The notes beneath the pieces are model-generated. The model was not told the DNA's origin. It was given only the letters and a program-made list of their open reading frames with translations, and did not search any database. Below are positions 5,558-14,576 of a stretch of DNA of 64,000 nucleotides, piece after piece. Numbering within the stretch: position 1 is the first letter of the stretch; each line of letters begins with the position of its first letter. This DNA is from Bacteroidetes bacterium B1(2017) (lineage in GTDB: Bacteria; Bacteroidota; Bacteroidia; UKL13-3), in contig NKJG01000003.1 in the NCBI GenBank assembly GCA_002256395.1, positions 1 to 64,000 of the forward strand. The letters run 5' to 3'. The position numbers and the translations under genes were made by a program.

Positions 5558-8410
5558 ATGAAAAAGATTCTTGCATTTTGCTCGCTATTTTTATTTGTAG
5601 GGTCAAGATTAATTGCTCAAATGCCCAACCCTGCTTTAGTGGGTTATTGGCATAATTGGAGCGATGTTAACGCGCCCTATATTCAATTAGATTCTATTGA
5701 TGCGAGGTATAATGTAATTGAAGTTGCTTTTGCTGTGCCTACATCAACAAGCAATATGACGATGGTATTTACACCCGATGTGGTTTCTCAATCGGTGTTT
5801 ATTGCCAAGGTTCAAGCCTTAAAACTGCAAGGACGAAAAGTTTTGATTAGCATTGGTGGTGCTACTTCTAGTATTGATTTAACTACAACAACTAATAAAA
5901 ATGCTTTCATTAGCTCCATGACAAGCATCATTAATACCTATGGATTTGATGGAATAGATTTAGATATAGAAAATGGAAACTCCATTCTGATTACTGGTGG
6001 AACTATTGCACTACCTACTAATACAGCACAAATAAATTTAATTGATGCGGTTAAGCAAATAATGGCAAATTACAGAGCTACGCATCCTCAAAAGCTTTTG
6101 CTTACTATTACTCCCGAAACAGCTTATGTGCAGGGTGGAATGTCGGGTTTTGGAAGTATTTGGGGCGGTTATTTACCTTTAATAAATGCATTAAGAGATT
6201 CACTTGATATTCTTCAAGTTCAATTATACAATAGTGGCTCTATGAATGGGATAGATAACAAAAGCTATATCCAAGGCACTGCCGATTTTGTATTAGCATT
6301 AACGGATGCCGTAATTCATGGGTTTACTACCACAGGTGGAACCTTTGCTGGTTTGCCTGCGAGTAAAGTAGCTGTAGGTTTGCCAGCCTGTAGCAGTGCG
6401 GCCGGAGGGGGCTTTGTTGATTCGTCAACACTTATTTCGGCCATGAATTATTTAATAGGAAAGGGGCCTAAACCTAGCACCTATGTACTGTCGCAAACAG
6501 GTGGATATCCAACCTTAAGAGGAATGATGACCTGGTCTGTTAATTGGGATGCAGTGAGTACCTGTGCAAACAAATATCAATTTGCCAATACCTACCAAAG
6601 TGTTTTTGGTTCGACCCTAAATGTTCAAGTGCCAAAATATGTTGCTACAAACGGACTAGTAGCTTGGTGGCCATTTACAGGCAATGCTAGCGACTCAAGT
6701 GGTTATGGTTTGAATGGTGTAGTAAGTGGAGCAACTCTTGCAACAGATAGATTTGGAAACCCTAATAAGGCCTATAGTTTTAATGGCACTACTTCAAAAA
6801 TTACAGCAAGCCCTAGCGCACTGCTGAACCTTTTGCATAACAGAACGGTATCTGTTTGGGTAAAAAGCACCGATAGCACATCTGATGCAGGAATTGTTGG
6901 CAATCTTTCAAACGGACATACTGGCTATCAAATCTTGCTACGATCCTCGGGTAAACTAGCTTCTATGGAAGATAACTGGACAGGAGGAGCAAATACTCCC
7001 CCAACTAACGGATGGGATTTTGCGAATAGTACAACTAGTACATATTTAAATGATAAAACTTGGCACCATGTAGTGAGTGTTAGATCAAATGATAGTACCC
7101 GATTGTATATTGATGGCGTTTTACAAACTACTAGTTTTACAACTCTTGTTCCTAGCTTTACAAGTTCATCTATCATCATTGGATCTACTACTGGGGCAAG
7201 TCAGTTTTTTAAAGGTATAATTGATGAAATAGGTATCTGGAACCGAGCCTTAACACCGCAAGAAATTGCTAGTTTAAATTATGGTTGCCCGTATACTATT
7301 ACAAGTCAGCCCTCCAATCAAAATGCAGTAATTGGCGATACCAAGAGTTTTACTTTAGTTCATTCTGGTTCGGGTATAAATTACCAATGGCAAACAAATC
7401 CTTTAACCTGTGGGTGGCAAAATTTGCAAAATGGCACTCCATACTCAGGAGCACAAAGCCCTGTTTTAGCCGTTTCGGGCATATCATATCCAAATCATAA
7501 TCAATCTTTCAGAGTTATTTCAAGTTATGGTGAATGCGCAGATACCTCTAATACGGTAAAGTTGATCCTTTCAACTATTGCAAACGATTCGGCGCACTTG
7601 GCTCAATTAAAAAATGATTCGATAGCAAAGGCTGCCACTATTAATTCTTTGCTTAGCGACACAACGAGTAAAGGAATAACTATAAGAGCTTTGATAAATG
7701 ATACCACAAGTAAGAGCGCAATAATAAATGCTTTCATTAGCGATACTACAAGTAGAGGTATAAGTATAAGAACCTTAATAAGTGATACAAGTAACAAAGC
7801 CAAAACCATAAGCGATTTAAGAAGTGATACTACAAGTAAAGGAATCACAATAAATACTTTATTAAGTGATACTAGCAGCAAATCCAAAACCATAAGCGAT
7901 TTAAGAAGCGATACTACTAGTAAAGGCATGCTCATTAGTGTTTTAATTAGCGATACAAGCAATAAAGGAAAGACAATTGTTACTTTAATAGGCGATACTA
8001 TTTTTAAAGCAAAACTTATAAGCGATTTAAGATCTGATACCACTAGTAAAGGTATTCGCATTCGACAGCTTGAAGCAGATTTAGCAAATAAACACGATAC
8101 CGTTTATGTAGCAAGCGTACTTACAAATGATACCTTGAAAATTTCCATTCATACAGGTATTGCGCCCACATCGCCAAGGATAAATTCATTGAAAGTTTAT
8201 CCAAACCCGGCATCAAGTTATTTAATTATTGAATTAGAAAACCCAGGCTACTTTGTGGCTAAACTTACAGGACTATCGGGGCAAACAGCAGTGTACCAAA
8301 AGAACACAAGCATAGATATTTCTGGCTTAGCTAATGGTGTATATATTTTAAGCATCTTTGATTCGGAGAATAAGTTATTGTCTACGAATAAGGTTGCTAT
8401 TATAAGATAG
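5558..8410 (+). CDS. GH18 chitinase-like T9SS protein with LamG and 14-residue repeats
   Basis: This secreted protein is about 950 residues long. The signal peptide ends near residue 20 (GSRLIA). A GH18 domain spans about 25-365, with the catalytic motif DGIDLDIE at 131-138 (Glu138 the proton donor). A LamG/concanavalin-like domain follows at about 365-576 (AWWPFTGNASDSSG; IGIWNRALTPQE), then an Ig-like segment to about 675. Eleven 14-residue repeats occupy 687-840. A type A T9SS sorting domain starts at LKVYPNPASS, about 877. It should hydrolyse chitin or a related beta-1,4-GlcNAc polymer at the cell surface. ATG 5540 in the same frame is an alternative start; 5558 places the signal peptide at the N-terminus. 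Confidence 0.93.
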   Translation: MKKILAFCSLFLFVGSRLIAQMPNPALVGYWHNWSDVNAPYIQLDSIDARYNVIEVAFAVPTSTSNMTMVFTPDVVSQSVFIAKVQALKLQGRKVLISIGGATSSIDLTTTTNKNAFISSMTSIINTYGFDGIDLDIENGNSILITGGTIALPTNTAQINLIDAVKQIMANYRATHPQKLLLTITPETAYVQGGMSGFGSIWGGYLPLINALRDSLDILQVQLYNSGSMNGIDNKSYIQGTADFVLALTDAVIHGFTTTGGTFAGLPASKVAVGLPACSSAAGGGFVDSSTLISAMNYLIGKGPKPSTYVLSQTGGYPTLRGMMTWSVNWDAVSTCANKYQFANTYQSVFGSTLNVQVPKYVATNGLVAWWPFTGNASDSSGYGLNGVVSGATLATDRFGNPNKAYSFNGTTSKITASPSALLNLLHNRTVSVWVKSTDSTSDAGIVGNLSNGHTGYQILLRSSGKLASMEDNWTGGANTPPTNGWDFANSTTSTYLNDKTWHHVVSVRSNDSTRLYIDGVLQTTSFTTLVPSFTSSSIIIGSTTGASQFFKGIIDEIGIWNRALTPQEIASLNYGCPYTITSQPSNQNAVIGDTKSFTLVHSGSGINYQWQTNPLTCGWQNLQNGTPYSGAQSPVLAVSGISYPNHNQSFRVISSYGECADTSNTVKLILSTIANDSAHLAQLKNDSIAKAATINSLLSDTTSKGITIRALINDTTSKSAIINAFISDTTSRGISIRTLISDTSNKAKTISDLRSDTTSKGITINTLLSDTSSKSKTISDLRSDTTSKGMLISVLISDTSNKGKTIVTLIGDTIFKAKLISDLRSDTTSKGIRIRQLEADLANKHDTVYVASVLTNDTLKISIHTGIAPTSPRINSLKVYPNPASSYLIIELENPGYFVAKLTGLSGQTAVYQKNTSIDISGLANGVYILSIFDSENKLLSTNKVAIIR
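7616..8077 (+). repeat. Eleven tandem 42-bp (14-residue) repeats inside the GH18 gene
   Basis: Eleven consecutive 14-residue units follow the pattern D-T/S-T/S-S/N-K-x-x-x-I-x-x-L-I/R-S, for example DTTSKGITIRALIN and DTSNKAKTISDLRS. Two unit types alternate irregularly: DTTSKGITI types and the KTISDLRS types. Fourteen residues equal two heptads with hydrophobic residues at regular spacing, consistent with a coiled-coil or fibrous stalk between the binding domains and the T9SS anchor. The final partial unit is DLANKHD. Confidence 0.9.
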
Positions 8411-8444
8411 GTTTCTAGAAATAAAAAAAATAAAAACATAAAGT

Positions 8445-8948
8445 ATGGGAATGGTTGGTAATTATCTTCGTGTATCTAAAAGTGACCTAGAAGAATATCT
8501 TGCAGACAGCAGTAAACTTGAAGATAGAGTGTATAATGAAGAAACAGATTCAGACGATAATTTAGTGTACATTGATAAATCTTGGGAAGGAATATTTTTT
8601 TTACTTACCGGAACAGGAATTGGAAATTCTGTTAAAGCTACAGCACCTTTGCGATGGATTTTAATTGCCCCTCAAGAAATAGATCCTGATCAAGATTTGG
8701 GATATGGACCAGCATGCTATACAAGTATTGAGCAAACAAAAGAAATTCATAATGCCTTGAACAAAATCACCCTTGATGAGTTAAAGAACAGATATAATAG
8801 CGAAGCAATGATGGAATTGAGTGTTTACCCTGAAATTTGGAACGACTTGGATGCCTTAGAATATTTGCTTGATAATTATATTGTTTTAAAAGAATTTTAT
8901 GAGAAAGCGGCATTAGAAAATCAAGCAGTTATTATATTTTTAAATTAA
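8445..8948 (+). CDS. DUF1877 family protein (YfbM-like)
   Basis: This 167-residue cytosolic protein begins MGMVGNYLRVS, the characteristic start of DUF1877 proteins. The internal YIDKSWEGIFFLLTG segment (about 42-56) is also typical, where the family usually has DKaWhgihyLLTG. The C-terminal LDALEYLLDNYIVLKEFYEKAA helix matches as well. The biochemical role of the family is unknown. It is flanked by the chitinase-like gene and a convergent outer-membrane gene and does not appear to be in an operon. Confidence 0.9.
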   Translation: MGMVGNYLRVSKSDLEEYLADSSKLEDRVYNEETDSDDNLVYIDKSWEGIFFLLTGTGIGNSVKATAPLRWILIAPQEIDPDQDLGYGPACYTSIEQTKEIHNALNKITLDELKNRYNSEAMMELSVYPEIWNDLDALEYLLDNYIVLKEFYEKAALENQAVIIFLN

Positions 8949-9021
8949 AGGACTACACTATCCTTAGCTAAAGCCCGTAACCAGCGACTAGCGACTTTCT
9001 TTCTTACCCGCGACATTTCCC

Positions 9022-9849
9022 CTACCTCCCTCCAAAATAATACCCCATCCTTAATCCTCCCGACCAAAGGTGTTCGCTTATAGGTGCATCTATTGTTTTA
9101 AGAACGCCATATTGAAAGGTTGGTTCGAGCCGAATGTTGCTAGTAGGAGTTAATTTATAACAGAAGCCAACTCCTAAACTTGGGAATAGATTTAGTGCAT
9201 TAAAGTCTTTGGTAACCACAACACGTACCCTATCCCTTGAGCCATCATCATATTTTGTGCGCATGGTGTTAATTTGGTCTATCAAAAAACTTGGATTTAT
9301 ACCTGCGCTTACACTATAACTAAGCTTGTTTTTACCCCAAGCATAATTTACTACAATAGGAATGTTTAAATAATGGTAATAATATCTAATTACTAACTTA
9401 GTAATATTTGGTCCCATTTGAGCAGGTAATATTGGATTTCTGTTTGGGTCAATTGGATCCTCAAATATAATTTCTGGAGTGTGTTTATATCCCATATTAA
9501 AATACCCAATACCCGTTTCAATAGATAGATGTTTGCTTGCAAGGAAAACAAGGTTAATACTAGCAGAATACCCTAGTTTTGGCTTCTCTGCCTCATCGTA
9601 AATTTGCATAACCAGTTCATTATTGTACCCAGGGTAGTTGCTAAATAAAGTGCGGTACGCAATATTAGTAGAAGCACTTACACCCAATTGTAGTTTATGT
9701 TTTTGAAGGTAAAACGAAAGACTATCTAATTTACTTGCCTGCGCTTGGTTCAGCATAAAAAACAAAACTATACTTACTATACTATACCTATAAATTTTAG
9801 GAAAGGGTAGGAGTATAATTAATTTAGATTGGAGCTGTTTCATATCCAT
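9022..9849 (-). CDS. Outer-membrane beta-barrel protein (PorT-like)
   Basis: The 275-residue protein starts with a hydrophobic export signal ending near QAQAS. Alternating aromatic/polar strands follow, typical of the eight-stranded barrels common in Bacteroidota, such as LSIETGIGYFNMGYKHTP, YYYHYLNIPIVVNYAW and the terminal GLRMGYYFGGR. The penultimate strand NIRLEPTFQYGVLK is a common barrel feature. I chose the ATG at 9849 because upstream residues in the frame would precede the signal sequence; ATG 9843 is also possible. It faces the DUF1877 gene and diverges from the TonB-like gene. Ligand unknown. Confidence 0.82.
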   Translation of the reverse strand: MDMKQLQSKLIILLPFPKIYRYSIVSIVLFFMLNQAQASKLDSLSFYLQKHKLQLGVSASTNIAYRTLFSNYPGYNNELVMQIYDEAEKPKLGYSASINLVFLASKHLSIETGIGYFNMGYKHTPEIIFEDPIDPNRNPILPAQMGPNITKLVIRYYYHYLNIPIVVNYAWGKNKLSYSVSAGINPSFLIDQINTMRTKYDDGSRDRVRVVVTKDFNALNLFPSLGVGFCYKLTPTSNIRLEPTFQYGVLKTIDAPISEHLWSGGLRMGYYFGGR

Positions 9850-9964
9850 TGATTCTAAAGCAAGGTATAAAAAGTTTGGGATTATTGTCATAAGAATGTC
9901 AGGAGTTTTTGGGCATACAACTCCCAAGATTGTTTTGGTGATTACTAAGTAAATCCACTATAGT

Positions 9965-10786
9965 ATGAACCTGTTTAACCCTTCAAACAACAACCTAGAT
10001 GAGGTTGTATTTGAGCAACGCAACAAGGCTTACGGAGCTTATGCCATTAGAAAAGCTTACCCAACTACTATTAACAAAAGCATGGCCTTAACTATTGGTC
10101 CAATGCTTTTTGTTTTACTTGGCGGTATTATTTGGAACCAATTTAGGCCCCTGCCTCCATTGCCTCCAATGACTGCTATAGAAAAAGGAAATAAGCCAAC
10201 TATCCATCCAATTACCGAAGTTCTTACCACCGTGACTGGCTTTACTTTTATTTTAGATAACCCTCTAAATTTTGAAATAGTAATTGATAAAAAAGTAGCT
10301 CAAGCAAAAAAGAAAGTGGAAATAATGAAACCTATTGAGACTGTAATTTCAAGTGGTTTAAGTACTGGCTTAACTGGTACTCCAAATATTGGATCAATTG
10401 GTTTGCCCGGCGGTATTGGTGGTGGCAGTCCCGGTGGAATAGGCACTGCAGGTGGCGATGGTCCTTCTATAATTGAGCTGGTTGCAGAGGTTATGCCTCT
10501 ATATCCTGGTGGTGCAGATGCGATGTACGAATACATTCGCAAGAATTTAAATTACCCTCGCTTGGCTATTGATAATTCTATTTCGGGCAAGGTTGTTATT
10601 TCATTTGTTATTATGCCCGATGGTTCGGTTCAAATGCCAAATGTAGAACGTGGAATTGGCTTTGGTTGTGACGATGAGGCATTAAGAGTAGTAAGTAATA
10701 TGCCTAATTGGGAACCTGCTCGTCAAAATGGAAGAAAAGTACCTATCAGAATGTATTTGCCTGTGGTGTTTCAAACCGTTAATTAG
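9965..10786 (+). CDS. TonB-like energy transducer
   Basis: This 273-residue protein begins with a short cytoplasmic segment (EQRNKAYGAYAIRKAYP, residues 17-33) typical of Bacteroidota TonB proteins. A single membrane span follows at about 40-58, then Pro-rich and Gly-rich periplasmic linkers (GGIGGGSPGGIGTAGG, about 147-162). The C-terminal TonB domain (about 175-273) includes YPGGADAMYEYI, a variant of the usual FPGGxxAL motif, and the GKVVISFVIMPDGSV strand pair. It would pass proton-motive energy from ExbBD to TonB-dependent receptors. No exbB/exbD genes are adjacent. The gene ends 12 bases before polA. Confidence 0.92.
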   Translation: MNLFNPSNNNLDEVVFEQRNKAYGAYAIRKAYPTTINKSMALTIGPMLFVLLGGIIWNQFRPLPPLPPMTAIEKGNKPTIHPITEVLTTVTGFTFILDNPLNFEIVIDKKVAQAKKKVEIMKPIETVISSGLSTGLTGTPNIGSIGLPGGIGGGSPGGIGTAGGDGPSIIELVAEVMPLYPGGADAMYEYIRKNLNYPRLAIDNSISGKVVISFVIMPDGSVQMPNVERGIGFGCDDEALRVVSNMPNWEPARQNGRKVPIRMYLPVVFQTVN

Positions 10787-10798
10787 TATCTTGCAGCC

Positions 10799-13651
10799 AT
10801 GCAGGAAAAGAAATTATTTTTGTTGGATGGAATGGCATTGGTATATAGAGCGTATTTTGCTTTTAGTCAGAACCCACGTGTTACTAGCTACGGCTTTAAT
10901 ACCTCTGCCATTTTTGGATATGTAACAACCTTATTAGATTTATTAAAACGCGAGAAACCAACCCATATTGGTGTTTCGTTTGATACGGCCGAACCAACAG
11001 CCCGACATATAGAGTTTGAAGCTTATAAAGCCCATAGAGAAGAGATGCCCGAAGGTATTTCTGCTGCCTTGCCGTATATACGCCAAATAACAGAAGCGCT
11101 TAAAATTCCTTTATTAATTATGCCCGGCTATGAAGCCGATGATATTATTGGAACCCTAGCTAAGAAAGCAAGCAAAGAGGGTTATAAAGTGTATATGATG
11201 ACACCCGATAAAGACTTTGCGCAATTGGTAGAAGAAAATGTGTTTATCTACAAACCTGCCAGGTTAGGAAATGATATTGAAATAATGGGTATTCCGGAGG
11301 TGTTGAAGAAGTGGGAAATTTCGAACGTGAATCAGGTGATAGACATTTTGGGCTTATGGGGCGATGCAGTAGATAATATTCCTGGAGTGCCGGGCGTGGG
11401 CGAAAAAACAGCTAAGTTGTTGGTTCAGAAATATGGCAGCATGGAAGGTTTGTACGAAAACACCCATGAGCTAAAAGGCAAACAAAAAGAGAATGTAGAA
11501 AATAATAGAGAGCAAGCATTCTTATCAAAACGCTTAGCCACCATTGATATTAATGTGCCAATTGAATTTGATGAGCATGCTTTGTTATTAGAAGAGCCAG
11601 ATAAAGAGGCTACCGAAAAGCTATTTGCCGAATTAGAATTTAGAACCTTATTAAAGCGTGTGTTTGCTGATCCAAACTCTCCAGGGCAAGCAAGTGCAAT
11701 ACAAACGCCTCAAGCGGCTTCGGGTGGTTTTGATTTGTTTAACCAAGGATCGGTTCAAACCAAAACCAGTGAAGAGAAAATAAAAGAGTTGAACCAAGAT
11801 TTAAAGGTAGAGTTGGAGAATGTAGTGAAGAGAAATACCATAGCAGAGGTAGAACATACGTATGAAGTTGTAGAAGGGAAAGAAGCTTGTGAGGCCTTGC
11901 TGAACCTATTGTTGCAGCAAAAAGAAGTTTGTTTTGATACAGAAACGTCGCAATTAGAAAGTACCGAGGCAGAAATTGTTGGACTATCGTTTTCGTTTAA
12001 AGCGCATGCCGCGTATTATATTCCATTTGCACCAAATTTTGAAGAAGCCAAAGCAATTTTGCAGGTGTTTGAACCTTTATTTACACACCCAAGTATTGTT
12101 AAGATTGGGCAAAATGTGAAGTACGATTTAAACATTCTAAAGCGTTATGGATTTACTTTAAAAGGTCCTGTTTTTGATACCATGTTGGCGCATTATTTAA
12201 TAGAGCCAGATTTAAGGCATGGCATGGATTTCCTTTCGGGAGTGTATTTAAATTATGAGCCTGTTAGTATAGAAGAGTTAATTGGCAAAAAAGGCAAGAA
12301 CCAACTAAGCATGCGCGATGTTAGTATAGAAAAGATTAAAGAATACGCCGCCGAAGATGCCGATATTACCTACCAGTTAAAAGAAAAACTAGCACCCGAA
12401 TTAAGTACGCAAGGAGCCGAAAAATTATTTTATGAATTAGAGCTTCCTTTAATTGATGTGCTAAGTGATATGGAAATTGAGGGCATAAAAATTAATGAGA
12501 GTTTCCTAAACGATTATTCAAAAGAACTAGAGATTGAATTAACTCAATTAGAGAAAGATATTTTAGCTATTGCTGGAGTACCATTTAATATTTCTTCGCC
12601 AAAGCAATTGGGAGAGGTTTTGTTTGATCATTTAAAATTAGATCCTAAGGCTAAGAAAACAAAAACAGGTCAGTACCAAACAGGGGAGGATGTGTTGCAA
12701 GGTTTAGCCGAACACGAGATTATACAAAAGATTTTATTGGTAAGGCAGTTTCAGAAATTAAAGTCAACGTATGTAGATGCCTTGCCCACTATGATAAACC
12801 CACTTACAGGCAGGGTTCATACCAGCTTTAACCAAGCGGTGGCAGCAACTGGTAGATTAAGTTCTACCAATCCTAATTTGCAGAATATTCCTATTAAAAC
12901 AGATAAAGGCAAGGAAGTACGTAAAGCCTTTATTCCGCGCAATGATGAGTATGTATTATTAAGTGCAGATTACTCGCAAATTGAATTACGCATTATTGCT
13001 TCAGTGGCTAAAGAAGAAGCCATGATAGAGGCCTTTAAAAACAAATTAGATATTCACCAAGCTACTGCAGCAAGGGTGTTTGGCAAGGCCATAGAAGAAG
13101 TAACATCTGATGAACGCCGCAGGGCTAAGGCTGTAAACTTTGGTATTATTTACGGGCAATCGGCTTTTGGATTGAGCCAAAATTTGGGTATAGGAAGAAA
13201 AGAAGCGGCACAAATTATTGAAGAATATTTTAAGGCCTATCCAGGTATAAAAACCTATATGGATACTACTATTAATTTTGCCAAAGAGCATGGCTATGTA
13301 GAAACGCTGTTGGGTAGAAGAAGATATTTACGGGATATAAATTCGGGTAATTTTACGGTAAGAGGTTTTGCAGAACGAAATGCCATAAACGCACCTATAC
13401 AAGGTAGTGCGGCAGATATGATAAAAATGGCAATGATAAAAATTCATGCTGCTTTAAAAGATCCTGCCAACGGAATTATAAAATCGAAAATGATTTTGCA
13501 GGTGCATGACGAATTGGTTTTTGATGCTCATAAAGATGAGATAGAACTCCTAAAACCTTTGGTAGTAAAAAACATGGAAAGTGCCATGGAATTATTAACT
13601 CCTGTAGTGGCCGAAGTAGGTGTTGGAAATAATTGGTTGGAAGCTCATTAG
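10799..13651 (+). CDS. polA: DNA polymerase I
   Basis: The 950-residue protein contains all three activities. The 5'-3' exonuclease domain (about 1-290) carries PGYEADDIIGT and a GVPGVGEKTA helix-hairpin-helix. The 3'-5' proofreading domain (about 350-545) keeps its metal ligands in FDTETSQLE, FDTMLAHYL and YAAEDADIT. The polymerase domain has motif A SADYSQIELR (about 720), motif B RRRAKAVNFGIIYGQ and motif C QVHDELVFD (about 900). It fills gaps and removes Okazaki primers. The length fits Bacteroidota PolA. It starts directly after the TonB-like gene and ends ahead of a repeat-rich stretch and a bidirectional terminator. Confidence 0.98.
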   Translation: MQEKKLFLLDGMALVYRAYFAFSQNPRVTSYGFNTSAIFGYVTTLLDLLKREKPTHIGVSFDTAEPTARHIEFEAYKAHREEMPEGISAALPYIRQITEALKIPLLIMPGYEADDIIGTLAKKASKEGYKVYMMTPDKDFAQLVEENVFIYKPARLGNDIEIMGIPEVLKKWEISNVNQVIDILGLWGDAVDNIPGVPGVGEKTAKLLVQKYGSMEGLYENTHELKGKQKENVENNREQAFLSKRLATIDINVPIEFDEHALLLEEPDKEATEKLFAELEFRTLLKRVFADPNSPGQASAIQTPQAASGGFDLFNQGSVQTKTSEEKIKELNQDLKVELENVVKRNTIAEVEHTYEVVEGKEACEALLNLLLQQKEVCFDTETSQLESTEAEIVGLSFSFKAHAAYYIPFAPNFEEAKAILQVFEPLFTHPSIVKIGQNVKYDLNILKRYGFTLKGPVFDTMLAHYLIEPDLRHGMDFLSGVYLNYEPVSIEELIGKKGKNQLSMRDVSIEKIKEYAAEDADITYQLKEKLAPELSTQGAEKLFYELELPLIDVLSDMEIEGIKINESFLNDYSKELEIELTQLEKDILAIAGVPFNISSPKQLGEVLFDHLKLDPKAKKTKTGQYQTGEDVLQGLAEHEIIQKILLVRQFQKLKSTYVDALPTMINPLTGRVHTSFNQAVAATGRLSSTNPNLQNIPIKTDKGKEVRKAFIPRNDEYVLLSADYSQIELRIIASVAKEEAMIEAFKNKLDIHQATAARVFGKAIEEVTSDERRRAKAVNFGIIYGQSAFGLSQNLGIGRKEAAQIIEEYFKAYPGIKTYMDTTINFAKEHGYVETLLGRRRYLRDINSGNFTVRGFAERNAINAPIQGSAADMIKMAMIKIHAALKDPANGIIKSKMILQVHDELVFDAHKDEIELLKPLVVKNMESAMELLTPVVAEVGVGNNWLEAH

Positions 13652-13812
13652 GGAAAGCATGGTGTTGCCTGCCTTCGCCTAAGCTTTGGCAGACAACGCA
13701 TGGCGTGGCATGGACGGTCGCTGTGCTTCCTTGGGCATGGTAAGACCTGCGGAGTGAAAATAGGATGTAATGACAGGTCGAGACCTGTCAGATTTGTGAA
13801 AGTATAACGAAT
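13652..13812. other. GC-rich intergenic stretch with palindromic repeat
   Basis: This stretch after polA is more GC-rich than its surroundings. It holds an imperfect inverted repeat CTGCC...GGCAG around AAGCTT (about 13668-13693), several GCATGG words, and the palindrome TGACAGGTC-GA-GACCTGTCA at 13771-13790. The same core occurs twice after ftsZ. No frame in it looks coding. Confidence 0.6.
13771..13790. repeat. Dispersed palindrome, copy 1 (GACAGGTC core)
   Basis: Nine-base arms TGACAGGTC and GACCTGTCA flank a GA centre. The same ACAGGTC/GACCTGT core recurs at 40337-40356 and 40397-40416, always intergenic and downstream of a plus-strand gene end. This behaves like a small REP-type dispersed element. 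Confidence 0.7.
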
Positions 13813-13850
13813 AAAAAAAGCCCGCTCAAATGATTGATCGGGCTTTTTTT
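13813..13850. terminator. Bidirectional terminator, degraded copy
   Basis: An A-run, GCCCG...CGGGC stem and T-run form a Rho-independent terminator usable from both strands, serving polA (plus) and the toxin gene (minus). One inner position is mismatched compared with the near-identical terminator at 14518-14553. Confidence 0.85.
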
Positions 13851-13872
13851 TCTATGGTCTATCGTATTTTTT

Positions 13873-14197
13873 CTATTTTTCTAGAAGATAGGCTTTGTTC
13901 TTTTCAAATGAACTAATTTGACTTTTGAAAATAGGTATAAAACTTTCTAACTCTTCTATTTTGCTAGTTTTAGAATTGAAAACAACAATAGAAACTGGGT
14001 ATCTATCTAGATTTTGTTGAAACATCTAAGTTTTTATCAATGGTAAGTAAAATGTCAAAACCGTTTTCGGTACAATAGGTCATTAATTTACCATTCTTAA
14101 TTCCACTTAAATTTAATTCATTTACAGTATAAACATCAAATTCATTTAAGTGAATTTTCAAACGTTTAGTCACACATTCGTCAAGCAAAATTTTCAT
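13873..14197 (-). pseudogene. DUF5615 PIN-like toxin, frameshifted
   Basis: The frame starts MKILLDECVTKRLKIHL, the standard beginning of DUF5615 PIN-like toxins with the catalytic-type Asp in LLDEC. It continues through GIKNGKLMTY to LLTIDKNL at residues 51-58, then runs into a stop at 14003. Shifting by one base at about 14022-14026 restores the family continuation FQQNLDRYPVSIVVFNSKTS and a full C-terminal helix, ending at a TAG at 13873-13875. The span of 325 bases is 108 codons plus one base, so a single inserted base breaks the gene. It overlaps the DUF433 gene by 17 bases. Either a real inactivating mutation or a sequencing error. Confidence 0.85.
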
Positions 14198-14414
14198 TTA
14201 GGATGTTTGAAGAGGTTTCAATTAATTTCTGTGACATTTCAAGAACCTTTATTACCTGTTCTTTTTTTACACCTTCAAAATCGCTCAGAAAGACTTCAAT
14301 AGAGTCTCCAGATTCTAAATAATCGAACAAGTTTTTTATTGGAACTCTTGTGCCATTAAATACGGGTGTTCCACCCAGTATTTCAGAATCAATATTTATC
14401 ACTTTTGCGTCCAT
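14181..14414 (-). CDS. DUF433 antitoxin
   Basis: This 77-residue protein has the DUF433 signature: DSEILGGTPVFNGTRVPIKNLFDYLESGDS (residues 9-38), where the usual family pattern is GKPvI.GTRvpV..l..yl..G. It folds as a small helix-turn-helix domain and is the normal partner of DUF5615 PIN-like proteins in type II toxin-antitoxin modules. It probably binds both the toxin and its own promoter. The upstream position and 17-base overlap with the DUF5615 frame are typical. With the toxin frameshifted it may now act alone. Confidence 0.9.
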   Translation of the reverse strand: MDAKVINIDSEILGGTPVFNGTRVPIKNLFDYLESGDSIEVFLSDFEGVKKEQVIKVLEMSQKLIETSSNILNENFA

Positions 14415-14517
14415 CTTTTTTATTCTTACTCAAATTTAATGATTTCAGTTTAAACAATTTAATTATTTTGGGGCAATATAAAACTCTATTAGCCTTTCCT
14501 ATAAAACTTAACGAATA

Positions 14518-14553
14518 AAAAAAGCCCGCTCAAGTGATTGAGCGGGCTTTTTT
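14518..14553. terminator. Bidirectional terminator downstream of rny
   Basis: A perfect stem GCCCGCTCAA / TTGAGCGGGC with a GTGA loop is flanked by seven A and six T residues. It ends the minus-strand pheT-zapA-rny transcript. The flanking bases from ACGAATAAAA onward match the copy at 13807-13859, so this is one half of a direct duplication around the DUF433/DUF5615 pair. Confidence 0.9.
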
Positions 14554-14576
14554 ACTATGGACTATGGTCCATGGTC

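Noticed and set aside
7603-8061. 152-codon open frame antisense to the GH18 repeat region
   Set aside because: It is the mirror of the 42-bp repeats (a leucine/valine/serine-rich translation) and shares no start context or family features.
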